Source: Candidatus Methanoperedens sp. (lineage in GTDB: Archaea; Halobacteriota; Methanosarcinia; Methanosarcinales; Methanoperedenaceae). Taken from it: DNA of 36,623 bases. Of the stretch, positions 1 to 7,723 are shown one piece after another; the stretch's first letter is position 1, and the number at the start of each line of letters is the position of its first letter. Under the pieces are notes generated by a model. It did not search any database, was not told the origin of the DNA, and was given only the letters and a program-made list of their open reading frames with translations. The DNA is taken from assembly GCA_021409285.1 (NCBI GenBank), contig JAGFND010000010.1:1-36623 (forward strand), given 5' to 3'. The translations under genes were made by a program, and so were the position numbers.

Positions 1-362
1 TGATATCCTATAGGAGCCAGGCAGGCATTGCCTCTTAAATATCTGAATGCCTTTTCAATATGATCTTTCTGGAAATATGTCCTGATCAGTTCTTTTCCTG
101 GCATTTTTATATCGGTGGAAAAGAATAAAGATCTTCCATCATGTTTTCTGGCCTGCTCTTTCCTGATTTTTCAGACCCGTTCTCCAATTTTTGTCAGGGA
201 TTTTCGACCCAATAACTGATTTATTGAAAGGATCAATATTGCCATTGATGTATCTTTATCATCTCTACCGATAATTACTAATGCTAATGTCCACCGACTT
301 CTTGGGGTAAATCCATAGAACGAATATTGAACAATAGACCATATTCCGCAATTGGTTGACAT
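1..362 (-). pseudogene. Degenerate DDE transposase, C-terminal part (IS4/IS1634-like)
   Basis: Read leftwards from 170 in one frame, the minus strand gives a typical end of a DDE transposase: a KIRKEQARKHDGR stretch, then FSTDIKM, then YFQKDHIEKAFRYLRG and an L-x-P-I-x-Y segment. This matches the arrangement around the catalytic Glu of IS4/IS1634-type enzymes, where the Glu lies in an IEKAFR-like helix. The same frame holds a TGA at 171-173, and the preceding 63 codons (from 362) continue without recognisable catalytic Asp residues. The gene is therefore interrupted, and it is also cut by the window edge. The product is probably inactive. I am confident of the family in 1-170 and unsure whether 174-362 belongs to the same gene. 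No inverted terminal repeat could be paired because the other end is outside the window. Confidence 0.6.
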
Positions 363-585
363 GGTATCTTGAAGATTATTCTGTAAGATCTCTCGTTTTT
401 ACCCCAACGGGTATCTGGACACTAACGTTAAGTCTTTTATATTTTATAATATCTGACAATTTAGAGGTATTTTTATTAAGCAAATTGAAACTATCCTCCC
501 AAAATCGGATAGCAGAGGTGAAAAACATGTGGGCAGATTGATTGGTGGTTTTTGAAACCCTGATTTCCAGGTCTATCTTATATTT

Positions 586-747
586 CTATAATTTTATATA
601 ATGTGAGCACGTTTCAGAACATCCACACAGAGACATTCTTTTTCCCCCACAATTGGGAATATTCAAAAATCTTCTTTCCCCTTCTCCAATTCCAGTAATA
701 TCCGTTTCCAAATATCTAAAATCGCTGCAATCTTCTTTCAAAATCAT
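586..747 (-). CDS. Small Cys-rich protein, 53 residues, unknown function
   Basis: Translation from the ATG at 745-747 gives 53 residues ending in TAG at 586-588. A GAGGT ribosome binding site sits six bases upstream of the ATG, a strong reason to believe the start. The N-terminal half is acidic and contains one Cys (residue 7). The C-terminal half carries a cluster: C33, then C41-G-C43, then C47 followed by SH, in a context of basic residues. Four or five Cys plus a nearby His suggest a zinc ribbon or knuckle, or a metal site, but I recognise no family. It stands alone between a dead transposase and the MscS gene. Its short length and isolation limit confidence; the Shine-Dalgarno spacing and the Cys spacing are what make it credible. 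Confidence 0.55.
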   Translation of the reverse strand: MILKEDCSDFRYLETDITGIGEGERRFLNIPNCGGKRMSLCGCSETCSHYIKL

Positions 748-822
748 TTTTTTACCTCTTATGATGTAATCGTTTCGTAAATGGTTATAGTTATCTTAAG
801 AAAGAATAATTTAACAGAACCG

Positions 823-867
823 CTGGCTGGGCGTCCTCGGTGCAGACGGCCGGGGTACTGTAGCCAG
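823..867. other. GC-rich two-stem hairpin, possible structured RNA
   Basis: In a very AT-rich gap, CTGGCT (823-828) pairs with AGCCAG (862-867). CCTCGG (835-840) pairs with CCGGGG (850-855, one G-T wobble). The two stems are separated by a symmetric six-base internal loop and capped by a nine-base loop. The sequence cannot be read as protein with any conviction. It may be a small RNA, a mobile-element remnant or chance; no known RNA family is recognised. Confidence 0.3.
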
Positions 868-965
868 GCTTATGAAACATAAATCACCATGGGATTCTCG
901 AAACATCCCTTATAAAATCACACTGAAATTATTATGAAATTCATATGAAGGGTACGGAATATAGG

Positions 966-1865
966 TTATATAAGTTTCACGACATTTGAACAATTCAACT
1001 TACCCGGTATTAATTCGATTTCTTCTTTTTTGAATTTCTCCAATAATTTCTCTAAAAATTCAGAGATTATTTCATCCTTTTTATCTATTTCTCTTATCCA
1101 GATTCTTATGCTGAGCGTTGTTTTGGAATCCGATATATCAGAAATCAGGACTCTCGGCTCGAACATATTCATATCCAATTTATCTTTAAATAATATTCTA
1201 ATGTTAGATAATTTAAATAATTTTGAGATAATATTTTTTTCTACTCTGGATACATTAGGAAGTATTTTTGCGTGTCCATGTGCAGTTTCTTTAATGATAT
1301 TTTTGACTTTTTCTAAATTGCAGGTATAAGGTATTGTTAATGGCACTGGAATTTCCACAAAACCTGATCTTGTGTAGTTTATGATAATAGTAGATATCAA
1401 GAGAGAGTTTGGCACATAAAACAATTTACCATCTTTATTTCTTAAAACCGTACGTGTTAGCTTAATATCCTTAATATTGCTTATACCTGTATCACCAATT
1501 TCAACCCAGTCATCAATCTGGACAGGCCTCACTACTGAAATCAATAATCCGGCCATGGAATTTTGGATTATTTGCTGCGATCCGAAAGCGAGTGCAATAC
1601 TAAAAATACCCAGTGAAGCAATTAATGCATTCAAATCTAAATTAAGTTTATAACGCACGCCGTAATAGAATCCAAGTGTATACAATGTATATTCTATAAC
1701 TCTGGCTATTAATTTTGAATCACGCAATGAAAGTTTATCGTCAAATAACCTCCTCAATAAGGCATATGATATACTACTTGCAACCACGGTGAGAAGGACA
1801 ATAAATATAAATATCAAAAAATTCTCTATCGTTACATTGCTTATTAAAATCATATCGCCTACCAT
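966..1865 (-). CDS. MscS-family small-conductance mechanosensitive channel
   Basis: The 299-residue protein is a gated membrane channel that would release solutes under hypo-osmotic stress. An N-terminal membrane helix (about residues 14-32) and a second (about 56-72) precede the pore helix around residues 78-110, with the Gly/Ala-rich ALAFGSQQIIQNSMAGLLI pattern typical of MscS TM3. A beta domain with the VGD-like turn (QIDDWVEIGDTGISNIKDI) and the NKDGKLFYVPNSLLIS segment follows, then a charged alpha/beta C-terminal domain. Its length fits the minimal MscS class. The start is ambiguous: Met1 and Met5 are both possible, and GGTAGG lies just before Met5. A TATA-like ATATATAAAAG lies about 50 bases upstream. 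The family is secure; the physiological role is inferred. Confidence 0.88.
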   Translation of the reverse strand: MVGDMILISNVTIENFLIFIFIVLLTVVASSISYALLRRLFDDKLSLRDSKLIARVIEYTLYTLGFYYGVRYKLNLDLNALIASLGIFSIALAFGSQQIIQNSMAGLLISVVRPVQIDDWVEIGDTGISNIKDIKLTRTVLRNKDGKLFYVPNSLLISTIIINYTRSGFVEIPVPLTIPYTCNLEKVKNIIKETAHGHAKILPNVSRVEKNIISKLFKLSNIRILFKDKLDMNMFEPRVLISDISDSKTTLSIRIWIREIDKKDEIISEFLEKLLEKFKKEEIELIPGKLNCSNVVKLI

Positions 1866-1910
1866 CCATTCAGAATCTATTTTATGTCCTTAAAAATGCT
1901 TCTAATATCA

Positions 1911-1926
1911 ACTTTTATATATGTGC
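1911..1926 (-). promoter_or_regulatory. TATA-box promoter of the MscS gene
   Basis: On the minus strand the sequence CATATATAAAAGT lies 48-60 bases upstream of the MscS start codon. This is a good archaeal TATA box and would start transcription near 1890. The GC-rich element described next begins directly upstream of it. Confidence 0.45.
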
Positions 1927-2056
1927 CAGGACGTTGCGCGCCCCCCTGAGCACGCCGCCACAGGTGCGGGACAAGTTGCATCCGCCTGCGGGATGAGGGC
2001 GTCAGTGCCGGCGGGCCGGGCGGCAGTTCCCTGCCCCGCCCCGTGCAAGGAAAATC
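1923..2056. repeat. GC-rich element, copy 1
   Basis: This stretch is far richer in G and C than its surroundings and contains no convincing gene; open frames across it are low-complexity Pro/Arg-rich shadows. Its core GTGCGGGACAAGTTGCATCC (about 1964-1983), followed by a short hairpin, resembles GTGCGGACAAGCTCGCATCC at about 2655-2674 on the other side of the lipoprotein gene. I read both as copies of one non-coding repeated element of unknown origin. Confidence 0.4.
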
Positions 2057-2124
2057 AACCACAGAGTCCACAGAGATCACTGAGCGTTGACGCTTTTCTC
2101 TTGTACTCTGCACTCTCTGTGGTT
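2057..2124. repeat. Imperfect inverted repeat (AACCACAGAG ... CTCTGTGGTT)
   Basis: The left arm AACCACAGAGTCCACAGAG (2057-2075) and right arm CTCTGCACTCTCTGTGGTT (2106-2124) are imperfect reverse complements around a loop of about 30 bases. Palindromes of this 'accacagag' kind occur scattered between genes in many prokaryotic genomes. Here it lies just downstream of the lipoprotein stop on the minus strand and may act as a transcript-end hairpin or be a miniature mobile element. Confidence 0.5.
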
Positions 2125-2163
2125 TCTAAACCAAAAAATTATAAATTATATGATGGGACTTTT

Positions 2164-2490
2164 TTAAGCGGTTAAAGTTGGAGTTATTGTTGGTGTTGCT
2201 TTAAGGAGTGCGTTAGTTTCATTACGTGTTGCATTAAGTGTTGAGTTAATTAATGCGTTAGTTTCATTATGTGTTGCATTAAGTGTTGAGTTAATTAATG
2301 CGTTAGTTTCATTATGTGTTGCATTAAGTACTGAGTTAATTAATGCGTTAGTTTCGTTACGTGTCGCATTAAGTGTTGCATTAAGTGTTGGGTTAAGTGT
2401 TGGAGTTTTTAAACAGCCTGATAACGCCACTGCTGTTAATATTACCATTATTCCCAATGCGATAATTTTTCTCAATTTCACTGCCTTCAA
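2164..2490 (-). CDS. Repetitive sequon-rich lipoprotein
   Basis: The N-terminus is a signal peptide (K-L-R-K then a hydrophobic stretch) ending in a lipobox-like L-S-G-C near residue 26, so the mature protein would be lipid-anchored at the cell surface. The remaining roughly 80 residues are almost entirely a 15-residue repeat of the form NALINSTLNATHNET, encoded by an exact 45-base tandem repeat. I count eleven N-x-S/T glycosylation sequons, nearly all in the repeat, giving a potentially very heavily glycosylated stalk. The longest frame starts with TTG at 2488-2490; a downstream TTG eight bases after GAAGG (coding for L-R-K-I) is an equally good start. No catalytic domain is present. The function is unknown; a surface stalk or glycan-bearing spacer is inference. 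Confidence 0.6.
   Translation of the reverse strand: MKAVKLRKIIALGIMVILTAVALSGCLKTPTLNPTLNATLNATRNETNALINSVLNATHNETNALINSTLNATHNETNALINSTLNATRNETNALLKATPTITPTLTA
2210..2389 (-). repeat. Four 45-bp tandem repeat units inside the lipoprotein gene
   Basis: The marker GCGTTAGTTTC recurs at 2210, 2255, 2300 and 2345, an exact 45-base period. Units differ by only a few bases. Because 45 is a multiple of three, copy-number changes would keep the reading frame. Confidence 0.85.
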
Positions 2491-2950
2491 TCATATCTGT
2501 TTCTATTAGCTGATATATTTTCTTATTTTCACAGGTGTCATTATCGGAGGTTATCTGGTCAATATTCAAAGCGACTCTTTAAGTCTTAGTTTATCCCAAC
2601 GCTGAAACGAGTCTATTTCGGCATTGTTATGCTCCACTCTAATCACGTCGCCCAGGGGTGCGGACAAGCTCGCATCCGGCAAAGCCGGACACCGTCACTA
2701 AAATGGGAGGTTGGATGGTCTTGCGAACTGCGCAACTCCGCTTTAACCCGGCGACCCACCTTTAACTTCGAGACATCATATTATGCACGAGACATTTCAC
2801 GCTTTTTAGTCAAGATACGCCAAAATAGATTCGTCTGCTGTGAACCCAGGCCAAAAAGCTACTACAACATGGTAGGCTACCACCGCAGTAAAACTTGTAA
2901 AATACGGTCTCGATTGCCATTTGACCAAAATTATTGTTAATTGAGTTACG
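2491..2950. other. 460-base gene-poor gap with GC-rich element, copy 2
   Basis: No credible gene is seen. At about 2651-2700 lies a second copy of the GC-rich element, with the perfect hairpin TCCGGC-AAA-GCCGGA. The region to about 2765 remains GC-rich, and the rest is ordinary AT-rich intergenic DNA. The one open frame on the plus strand has no recognisable composition or ribosome binding site. Confidence 0.5.
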
Positions 2951-4903
2951 TTAAACGTACTTGACTGTTAGATATGCTATATAACCTGTTTCACGTGCAT
3001 TATACTCCACAATCTTTCCGCTGGATGCGAATGCTACTATCCCATTGTTCGCTATTGAATGGTTTATCCAGCCCTGCACTACGCTTTCGAATCCGACATC
3101 GGTATGCCAGCAATCGTTCGAACATGCTGGATATACCATCTTGGTGAAATTGTTGCCTTTTGTTACCACTGTGCTGCCGGTTAGTGTTTTCTCTGCCCAT
3201 GCACTCGTTACCGGATACACGTCCAATGCCCCTATGCCCTCTGAATATGATATTGATATTGTCATATTAGCACTAAGTACCGTGGCATTTTGCGGAATCA
3301 CCGTGGGGTCAAATTTCATATAAATCTTCTTACCCGATACTCCATACAGATAACTTGCAGTTCCATAATTCCTTGTTAATGCACTTGTTGATGTGTATGT
3401 ATCTTCTTTCACGTTTATCGTTACTGTTTTCGGGGTTCCTGCCGGGGTTGGTGTGGGAGGCGTAGAAACTGGAATAGATGTGTTAAGCTGCGCTGGTGTT
3501 TGGTTCATTGTCGTTCCATTGAATGCATATACCTGCGCAAAATAATTTGTTCCAGCTACGGCTGACGTCAGGTTATATGACGTTGCTGCTGTGCCGCTCA
3601 TAATGGTTGCTCCATTTACAAGCAAATTGAAAGTGTCTGTCTTATTTCCGTTGATCCCTGCCGCCCAGTTGAATCGTATCCAGTTGGAACCTGTCACATT
3701 TGATATTGATGGGATCGGAGGTACGAATGTTAACGACGCAGGTGCTGGGGAGTCTATTCTCGTGCTCAAAGTCAGTGGAGCCTGGTTAATTGTTATGCCG
3801 TTCGTTGAATTGACAGCAAATACTTTAACCGTATATATTCCCGGGCTTTTCCCTGTTGCATTATAGAATCCAACCAATGTGCCGTTGGACCAAACTCCAT
3901 TCACGCTGGTATTGAAGTAATTTGTTCTGTTGCCTGAACCTGCACTCCATGACAGATTCTTACTGCCTGCTGCTGTAGTATTTACTGGTGTTGGCGGCAT
4001 GTATGTAGTCGTGGGGGGTAACGGTGCTGATGATGTTCCGAAGTAATTTGACATTGTCACGACCTCTAACTGCCCGGCATCCTGCTTGCTCTTTAAGAAA
4101 TCGCTTATTGCTTTGAAGTCTGAGGTTTTATATTCTTCCGGCGCATTTGCGCCTGCAATGCAGCATACGTCTTCAATAATATGGAATGATATGATTAATA
4201 ATCCGTTCGCTGCTATTGTATTATTAATTTCTGTTTTTACGTATGATGGCGGAGTTGCCGGGTCTCCATACCCCGGTACGCCAGCCGCCAGGAGTGTTCC
4301 CATCGTAAAGACGGTCGGATCAGTAAGCTTGTATTTCGGATAGTTACTAGCTGTCCCCTCGACTGTACGTGCGGCAAAGTATCCATTAGTTTTTACAGCT
4401 GAGATAACGTTCGTGTTATATGCCCCATATGGATACGCCAGAAACCTGGCTCCTCGTGGAAAGCCGGATGTTATAAGCCAGTTCTGGCTTGTAGTGAGTT
4501 CCGTGTTCATGGCACTCATGCTTAATGTTGTAAGGTCTGGATGGGTTACGGTGTGACTGGATAAATCCCAGCCTGCCGAATACAGAGTTTTCAGTTGAGC
4601 CAGAGTCATGTATTCCATCCCTTCCGCCCCCGTCGCCCCCTTTACTTCGCCCGTGATAATAAATGCTGTTCCTGGCTGATTGTTTGCCTGCATTATCGGG
4701 AGGGCCTTGTAATATACCGACGTCCACCCGTCGTCGAATGCCAATATTACTTTTGGTTTATCTGCCGCCAATGCTGGTGATGTTGATATTACCAGAACTG
4801 CTAAAAATAATATAACTAATATATTCTCTGGACGATTGCGGTTAGTCGATGCAATAGATTTCATTTTTTGCATTCTTATGTGCTCAATTTCAAGATTTTT
4901 CAT
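2951..4903 (-). CDS. Secreted polysaccharide deacetylase with Fn3-like and DNRLRE (CBM96-like) domains
   Basis: The 650-residue protein starts with a signal sequence (hydrophobic about residues 28-46, ending A-L-A). The catalytic domain is of the NodB/CE4 type: FDDG at 56-59, SSHTVTH with metal-binding His 117 and 121, and RFLAYPYG near 153-160. Such enzymes remove N- or O-acetyl groups from surface polysaccharides. Two Asn-rich Fn3-like modules of about 90 residues follow, then a Pro/Thr linker. The last 165 residues (from about TVTINVKEDTY) form a beta-sandwich of the DNRLRE/CBM96 type, related to repeats in Methanosarcina disaggregatase, a likely glycan-binding module. GTGAG lies five bases before the ATG. 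The likely role is remodelling of extracellular matrix; the substrate is unknown. Monocistronic, with no close neighbour on its strand. Confidence 0.85.
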   Translation of the reverse strand: MKNLEIEHIRMQKMKSIASTNRNRPENILVILFLAVLVISTSPALAADKPKVILAFDDGWTSVYYKALPIMQANNQPGTAFIITGEVKGATGAEGMEYMTLAQLKTLYSAGWDLSSHTVTHPDLTTLSMSAMNTELTTSQNWLITSGFPRGARFLAYPYGAYNTNVISAVKTNGYFAARTVEGTASNYPKYKLTDPTVFTMGTLLAAGVPGYGDPATPPSYVKTEINNTIAANGLLIISFHIIEDVCCIAGANAPEEYKTSDFKAISDFLKSKQDAGQLEVVTMSNYFGTSSAPLPPTTTYMPPTPVNTTAAGSKNLSWSAGSGNRTNYFNTSVNGVWSNGTLVGFYNATGKSPGIYTVKVFAVNSTNGITINQAPLTLSTRIDSPAPASLTFVPPIPSISNVTGSNWIRFNWAAGINGNKTDTFNLLVNGATIMSGTAATSYNLTSAVAGTNYFAQVYAFNGTTMNQTPAQLNTSIPVSTPPTPTPAGTPKTVTINVKEDTYTSTSALTRNYGTASYLYGVSGKKIYMKFDPTVIPQNATVLSANMTISISYSEGIGALDVYPVTSAWAEKTLTGSTVVTKGNNFTKMVYPACSNDCWHTDVGFESVVQGWINHSIANNGIVAFASSGKIVEYNARETGYIAYLTVKYV

Positions 4904-5218
4904 GTTTACTCACTTAAACTATTTTGCGGCGGATGGCTAGAAGAGCCTCAGCATTAATCCAATATAAAAATGTATTAAAATACTATATAGATGCCTTAAG
5001 ATATTCATGCTCAGTATAACTGTTATTATTATAATTATATGGATTTCAGGTTAAACAAATCTTTTTATAACCATAAGTAGATATTAGAAGTTGTGCTTTA
5101 AACACTTTCGAAGCAAAAAAAATGAAAGGATTTGGATAGGACAATGGAAAAAATCAAGAGCAAAAAGTTAGCCCTTGATTCTTTTCTTTTTCTTATAGGC
5201 TGCAATACATCTGTCTTT
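4904..5218. other. 315-base intergenic region
   Basis: No gene is seen. The right end holds the terminator hairpin of the HD-domain gene. The left end should contain the promoter of the deacetylase gene; AT-rich stretches around 4960-5000 are compatible, but no single TATA box stands out. Confidence 0.4.
5146..5180 (-). terminator. Hairpin terminator after the HD-domain gene
   Basis: On the minus strand AATCAAGGGC and GCTCTTGATT form a stem with one mismatch (5152-5161 with 5171-5180) around a nine-base loop, followed by a run of T. It lies about 40 bases past the stop codon of the HD-domain gene. Confidence 0.6.
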
Positions 5219-7051
5219 TTACTTCAAATGTATCATTCTGGAACCCGCTGGTCCAAGATCTGTCCTGTATCTTTTTTCGGCTATGCTTACCATGTCCCTT
5301 GGTATCGAATGTTTGTTCATCGTCAGATATCCTTCGATAATTTTCAATTCGTTCTGGTATGCCGGAGCTATCAATTCAGCATACTGGAGTCCATCGAAGG
5401 TCATCACATACTCATATCTCTGCTTCCACCTCCTGTTCTTTTCAAAATACCGCAGGTCTTCATCTATCATCCCCATTGCGACAAGAAGCTGGATATCCTC
5501 GAAAAGCCTGTCGCTGTAAGGGAAGCCATATCTGATATGGAACCTGTAATCAAACAGGTTGCGCAATTTCTCAAACTTCTCAAGCTCTATAACCTGCTTA
5601 TAAATCCTGGCGATATTTCGCAGTCTTGGCATTGTGATCTTTCCATCTGCCTGGCTGCTGAACATCCGGTGCAGACTGTAGAATAGCAGAAGAAGCCCTT
5701 CAATAGGCAGGTAGGTCTCATTCCTGATAAAACGTAAAAGTGAAGGAGATAGTTTTTCTATACCTGTAAGAAAATCAGCCGATGCCTGGGAAATAGCGGA
5801 ATCGTCCCCCGACCGGGAAAAAACGCAAAGGGATATCTGGCGGGAAATAGCTCTGACAAGGCCATTTGCCAGAGCGGATTCATCATACAAGAATCCTGTT
5901 TCATCTCCGATCCTGACCCTTGTACTTTTCGGGATGCCACTTGCCACATCAAGATCGATAAGCACAGAAGCTCCATACTTTCGTGCAAAACCTTTTGCAA
6001 GTTCATCTTCGAACATTTTCTTGGCGACGCCATTCCTGGCGATAGTCGATAGAGCCATTCGCGTAACAGGATTGAGGTTCTTATAAGTAAAACGGGCAAC
6101 TGCACTGCAAATATTTGCATTCCGTATATTATTCATCAGTTTTTTTGAGGACTGATCTCCGTAAGAATCTATGAAATTCAGAAGATCGCTGTCAGTATAG
6201 GAAATAAAAAATTCTAATACGGCTGCTCTTACATCTTTTCCTGATCTTTCATAATTCGACAGCGAATTGCGAAGAGCATGCAGGAGCATTATCCTTGCGC
6301 CCTGTGTTTTTGGATTGTGGATGATCGCCGAATAATGGTGCGCTCTTGCGATCAGCATGGATTCTGCCGCAGTTAGCGACATGTCCTCATCATAGCTGCG
6401 ATCCCCTGAAAGTACTATCCGGCCATTAACCAGGCAAAGACTCTGAACGATCTGGTCCATATCCACAAGCCCCAGGGAAACCCCTGTATGATAAGAATCC
6501 CTGAGAAGAAAATCGATCCTGTCAGCGTCCAGGTCATCTGAGATTATCTGGGCCAGATATGGCTTTGTAAGCCCATCAACGTCTCCGGTCGCTATTTTTG
6601 CGATCTCTTCAAAAAAGTCCTGTTTTTCCCCGATCAGCTCTGTTATTGTCCCGTTCTCATAGAACGATTTTGAGATAATATGCTTTGTGAACATTTCATG
6701 GCGAAGGAATCGTCTGCCATTAATGATCGGCTGATATTGGGGGATTTGTTTAATGACACTTTCCACTACATGCGAGAAAGCGCAGTGGCCAACATCATGC
6801 AGTAGAGCGGCCAGTCTCACTTTTTCGATATCTTCTTCACCGAGTTCAAGAGCTGATGCTATTCTATTTGCAATAAAGAGCGTCCCCACGCTGTGCTCAA
6901 AACGCGTATGGTTAGCACCGGGGAATGCAAGGTCAGCAAGACCCAGCTGCTGAACTCTTCGCAAGCGCGCCATTTCAGGGGTGTTGATAATAGATTGCTC
7001 AAGCTCGCTTATTTCAATATGACCGTAGATCGGGTCTATGATCGAGGGCAT
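5219..7051 (-). CDS. HD-superfamily phosphohydrolase (dNTPase/SAMHD1-like)
   Basis: The 610-residue protein belongs to the HD hydrolases related to dGTP triphosphohydrolases (COG1078-like). The N-terminus has the family signature D-P-I-Y-G-H, then RRVQQLGLADLAFPGANHTRFEHS with a metal-binding His, LLHDVGHCAFSH with the HD pair near 85-86, and DDLDADRIDFLLRD near 172-185 with the final Asp ligand. All four HD-domain metal ligands therefore appear present, so catalysis is plausible; substrate (dNTP or another nucleotide) cannot be read. It is longer than the usual 400-500 residues, with an extended C-terminal helical region of unknown role. The start ATG has no clear ribosome binding site, but homologous sequence begins immediately. 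It lies 67 bases downstream of the RNase P RNA gene on the same strand. Confidence 0.85.
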   Translation of the reverse strand: MPSIIDPIYGHIEISELEQSIINTPEMARLRRVQQLGLADLAFPGANHTRFEHSVGTLFIANRIASALELGEEDIEKVRLAALLHDVGHCAFSHVVESVIKQIPQYQPIINGRRFLRHEMFTKHIISKSFYENGTITELIGEKQDFFEEIAKIATGDVDGLTKPYLAQIISDDLDADRIDFLLRDSYHTGVSLGLVDMDQIVQSLCLVNGRIVLSGDRSYDEDMSLTAAESMLIARAHHYSAIIHNPKTQGARIMLLHALRNSLSNYERSGKDVRAAVLEFFISYTDSDLLNFIDSYGDQSSKKLMNNIRNANICSAVARFTYKNLNPVTRMALSTIARNGVAKKMFEDELAKGFARKYGASVLIDLDVASGIPKSTRVRIGDETGFLYDESALANGLVRAISRQISLCVFSRSGDDSAISQASADFLTGIEKLSPSLLRFIRNETYLPIEGLLLLFYSLHRMFSSQADGKITMPRLRNIARIYKQVIELEKFEKLRNLFDYRFHIRYGFPYSDRLFEDIQLLVAMGMIDEDLRYFEKNRRWKQRYEYVMTFDGLQYAELIAPAYQNELKIIEGYLTMNKHSIPRDMVSIAEKRYRTDLGPAGSRMIHLK

Positions 7052-7103
7052 TTAATATTAGATATTCATGCTGGTATAGTATATTTTATTCGCTTTCTCT
7101 TCA

Positions 7104-7115
7104 AATAATATAAAT
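7104..7115 (-). promoter_or_regulatory. TATA-like box upstream of the HD-domain gene
   Basis: The minus strand reads AATTTATATTATTTG between the RNase P RNA end and the HD gene. A start about 25 bases on would give a leader of roughly 35-40 bases. It could alternatively be unused, with the gene read through from the RNase P promoter. Confidence 0.35.
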
Positions 7116-7118
7116 TTG

Positions 7119-7440
7119 AGTGAGGAGAGTAAGCCCCTTTATGTTTAGCACGAGGAGTAAAACCCCTGTTGCGCATATGCGGCATTCAGCTTTGCGCCGG
7201 ACTCGGACAGGTCTGGACTGCCCATTATGTCCTATTTCGGCTTGCACCCGCGGGGATTCGCCGTTCCATCCGCAAACGCATGACCTCATCCTTTCGGAAT
7301 CATCGCATTTCTGCGCTGCAGTATCGTTTCTGTTCCAGAGCCAGGATTCTCACCCTACGCACTTGCGTGCATCCGCGGTCCAGATGGTGAGGGGACTTTC
7401 CTCAGCATTGCTGCCGGCAGCCGCCCTTCCTCTCTCGTCA
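7119..7440 (-). ncRNA. rnpB: RNase P RNA (archaeal type A)
   Basis: Read on the minus strand, the RNA begins GACGAGAGAGGAAGGGCGGC and soon contains the universally conserved GAGGAAAGTCCCC (P4 5' strand, about 7390-7402). The matching P4 3' strand AAAGGGGCTTAC lies near the end (about 7130-7141). Between them are other hallmarks: ACAGAAACGATAC, GGCGAATCCCCGCGGGTGCAAGCCGAAATAGG in pieces, and a GC-paired arm TCCGGCGCAAAGCTGAATGCCG. The ends CTCTCCTCAC and GAGAGAGG pair as P1 with small irregularities. The molecule is the ribozyme that trims the 5' leader of tRNA precursors. Its length of about 320 bases suits archaeal type A. The exact ends are estimated to within a few bases. Protein frames drawn across it are shadows. 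Confidence 0.93.
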
Positions 7441-7460
7441 TAGCTAATTGCTGTTTTGTC

Positions 7461-7468
7461 CTTTAAAG
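7461..7468 (-). promoter_or_regulatory. TATA box of the RNase P RNA gene
   Basis: CTTTAAAG centred about 25 bases upstream of the inferred RNA 5' end fits the archaeal TATA-to-start distance. It is palindromic, so it may not define direction by itself; a separate CAATATAAAAGG at about 7483-7494 would serve the divergent plus-strand gene. Confidence 0.45.
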
Positions 7469-7527
7469 TTACCGATAGATTCAATATAAAAGGAGCGTTT
7501 AAGGGAATTAATAAGAAAGGTGCAATT

Positions 7528-7710
7528 ATGAAAAGAGATCTAATGGATATCCTGTGCTGCCCCATGTGTAAAGGCGACCTCGTGCTTGAAATTACACAAG
7601 AGAATGAAAAAGAGATCGTTAAGGGAACGCTTTATTGTGGAAAATGTAAGGAATATTATCCTATAGATGACGGCATCCCGAATATGCTGCCTCCGGAATT
7701 GAGAGAATAA
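7528..7710 (+). CDS. Trm112-like zinc-binding protein
   Basis: The 60-residue protein has the Trm112 family layout: M-K-R-D-L-M-D-I-L-C-C-P-M-C at the start, YCGKC near residues 36-40, then YYPIDDGIPNMLP at the end. Cys 11, 14, 37 and 40 would bind one zinc. Trm112 proteins are activating partners of several methyltransferases acting on tRNA, rRNA and release factor. A longer in-frame extension to 7456 exists, but the ATG at 7528 is preceded by AAAGGTG at a proper distance and begins exactly where the family begins. It converges with ppsA, whose end is 13 bases away. Confidence 0.85.
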   Translation: MKRDLMDILCCPMCKGDLVLEITQENEKEIVKGTLYCGKCKEYYPIDDGIPNMLPPELRE

Positions 7711-7723
7711 TTTTTTCATATCG

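Noticed and set aside
356-541. 61-codon plus-strand frame next to the transposase remnant
   Set aside because: No motif, no ribosome binding site, and no similarity that I recognise.
823-867. Possible H/ACA guide RNA fold
   Set aside because: An ACA lies downstream at 877-879, but its distance from the internal loop is too long for the archaeal rule, and the K-turn motif is absent.
1921-2175. 84-codon plus frame and 78-codon minus frame over the GC-rich element
   Set aside because: Both are low-complexity translations of non-coding repeated DNA and an inverted repeat.
2210-2389. Regular repeats that might suggest a CRISPR array
   Set aside because: The 45-base units are directly abutting without unique spacers and encode a repeated peptide in a lipoprotein.
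2629-2940. 103-codon plus-strand frame in the 2491-2950 gap
   Set aside because: Composition is mixed Arg/Ser/Cys, it crosses the GC-rich hairpin element, and it has no ribosome binding site or known motif.
5132-5686. 184-codon plus-strand frame opposite the HD-domain gene end
   Set aside because: It is antisense to a well-supported gene and has no recognisable features.
7120-7443. Open frames on both strands across 7101-7443
   Set aside because: They lie inside the RNase P RNA, whose conserved segments explain the sequence; the translations are Arg/Ser-rich without ribosome binding sites.
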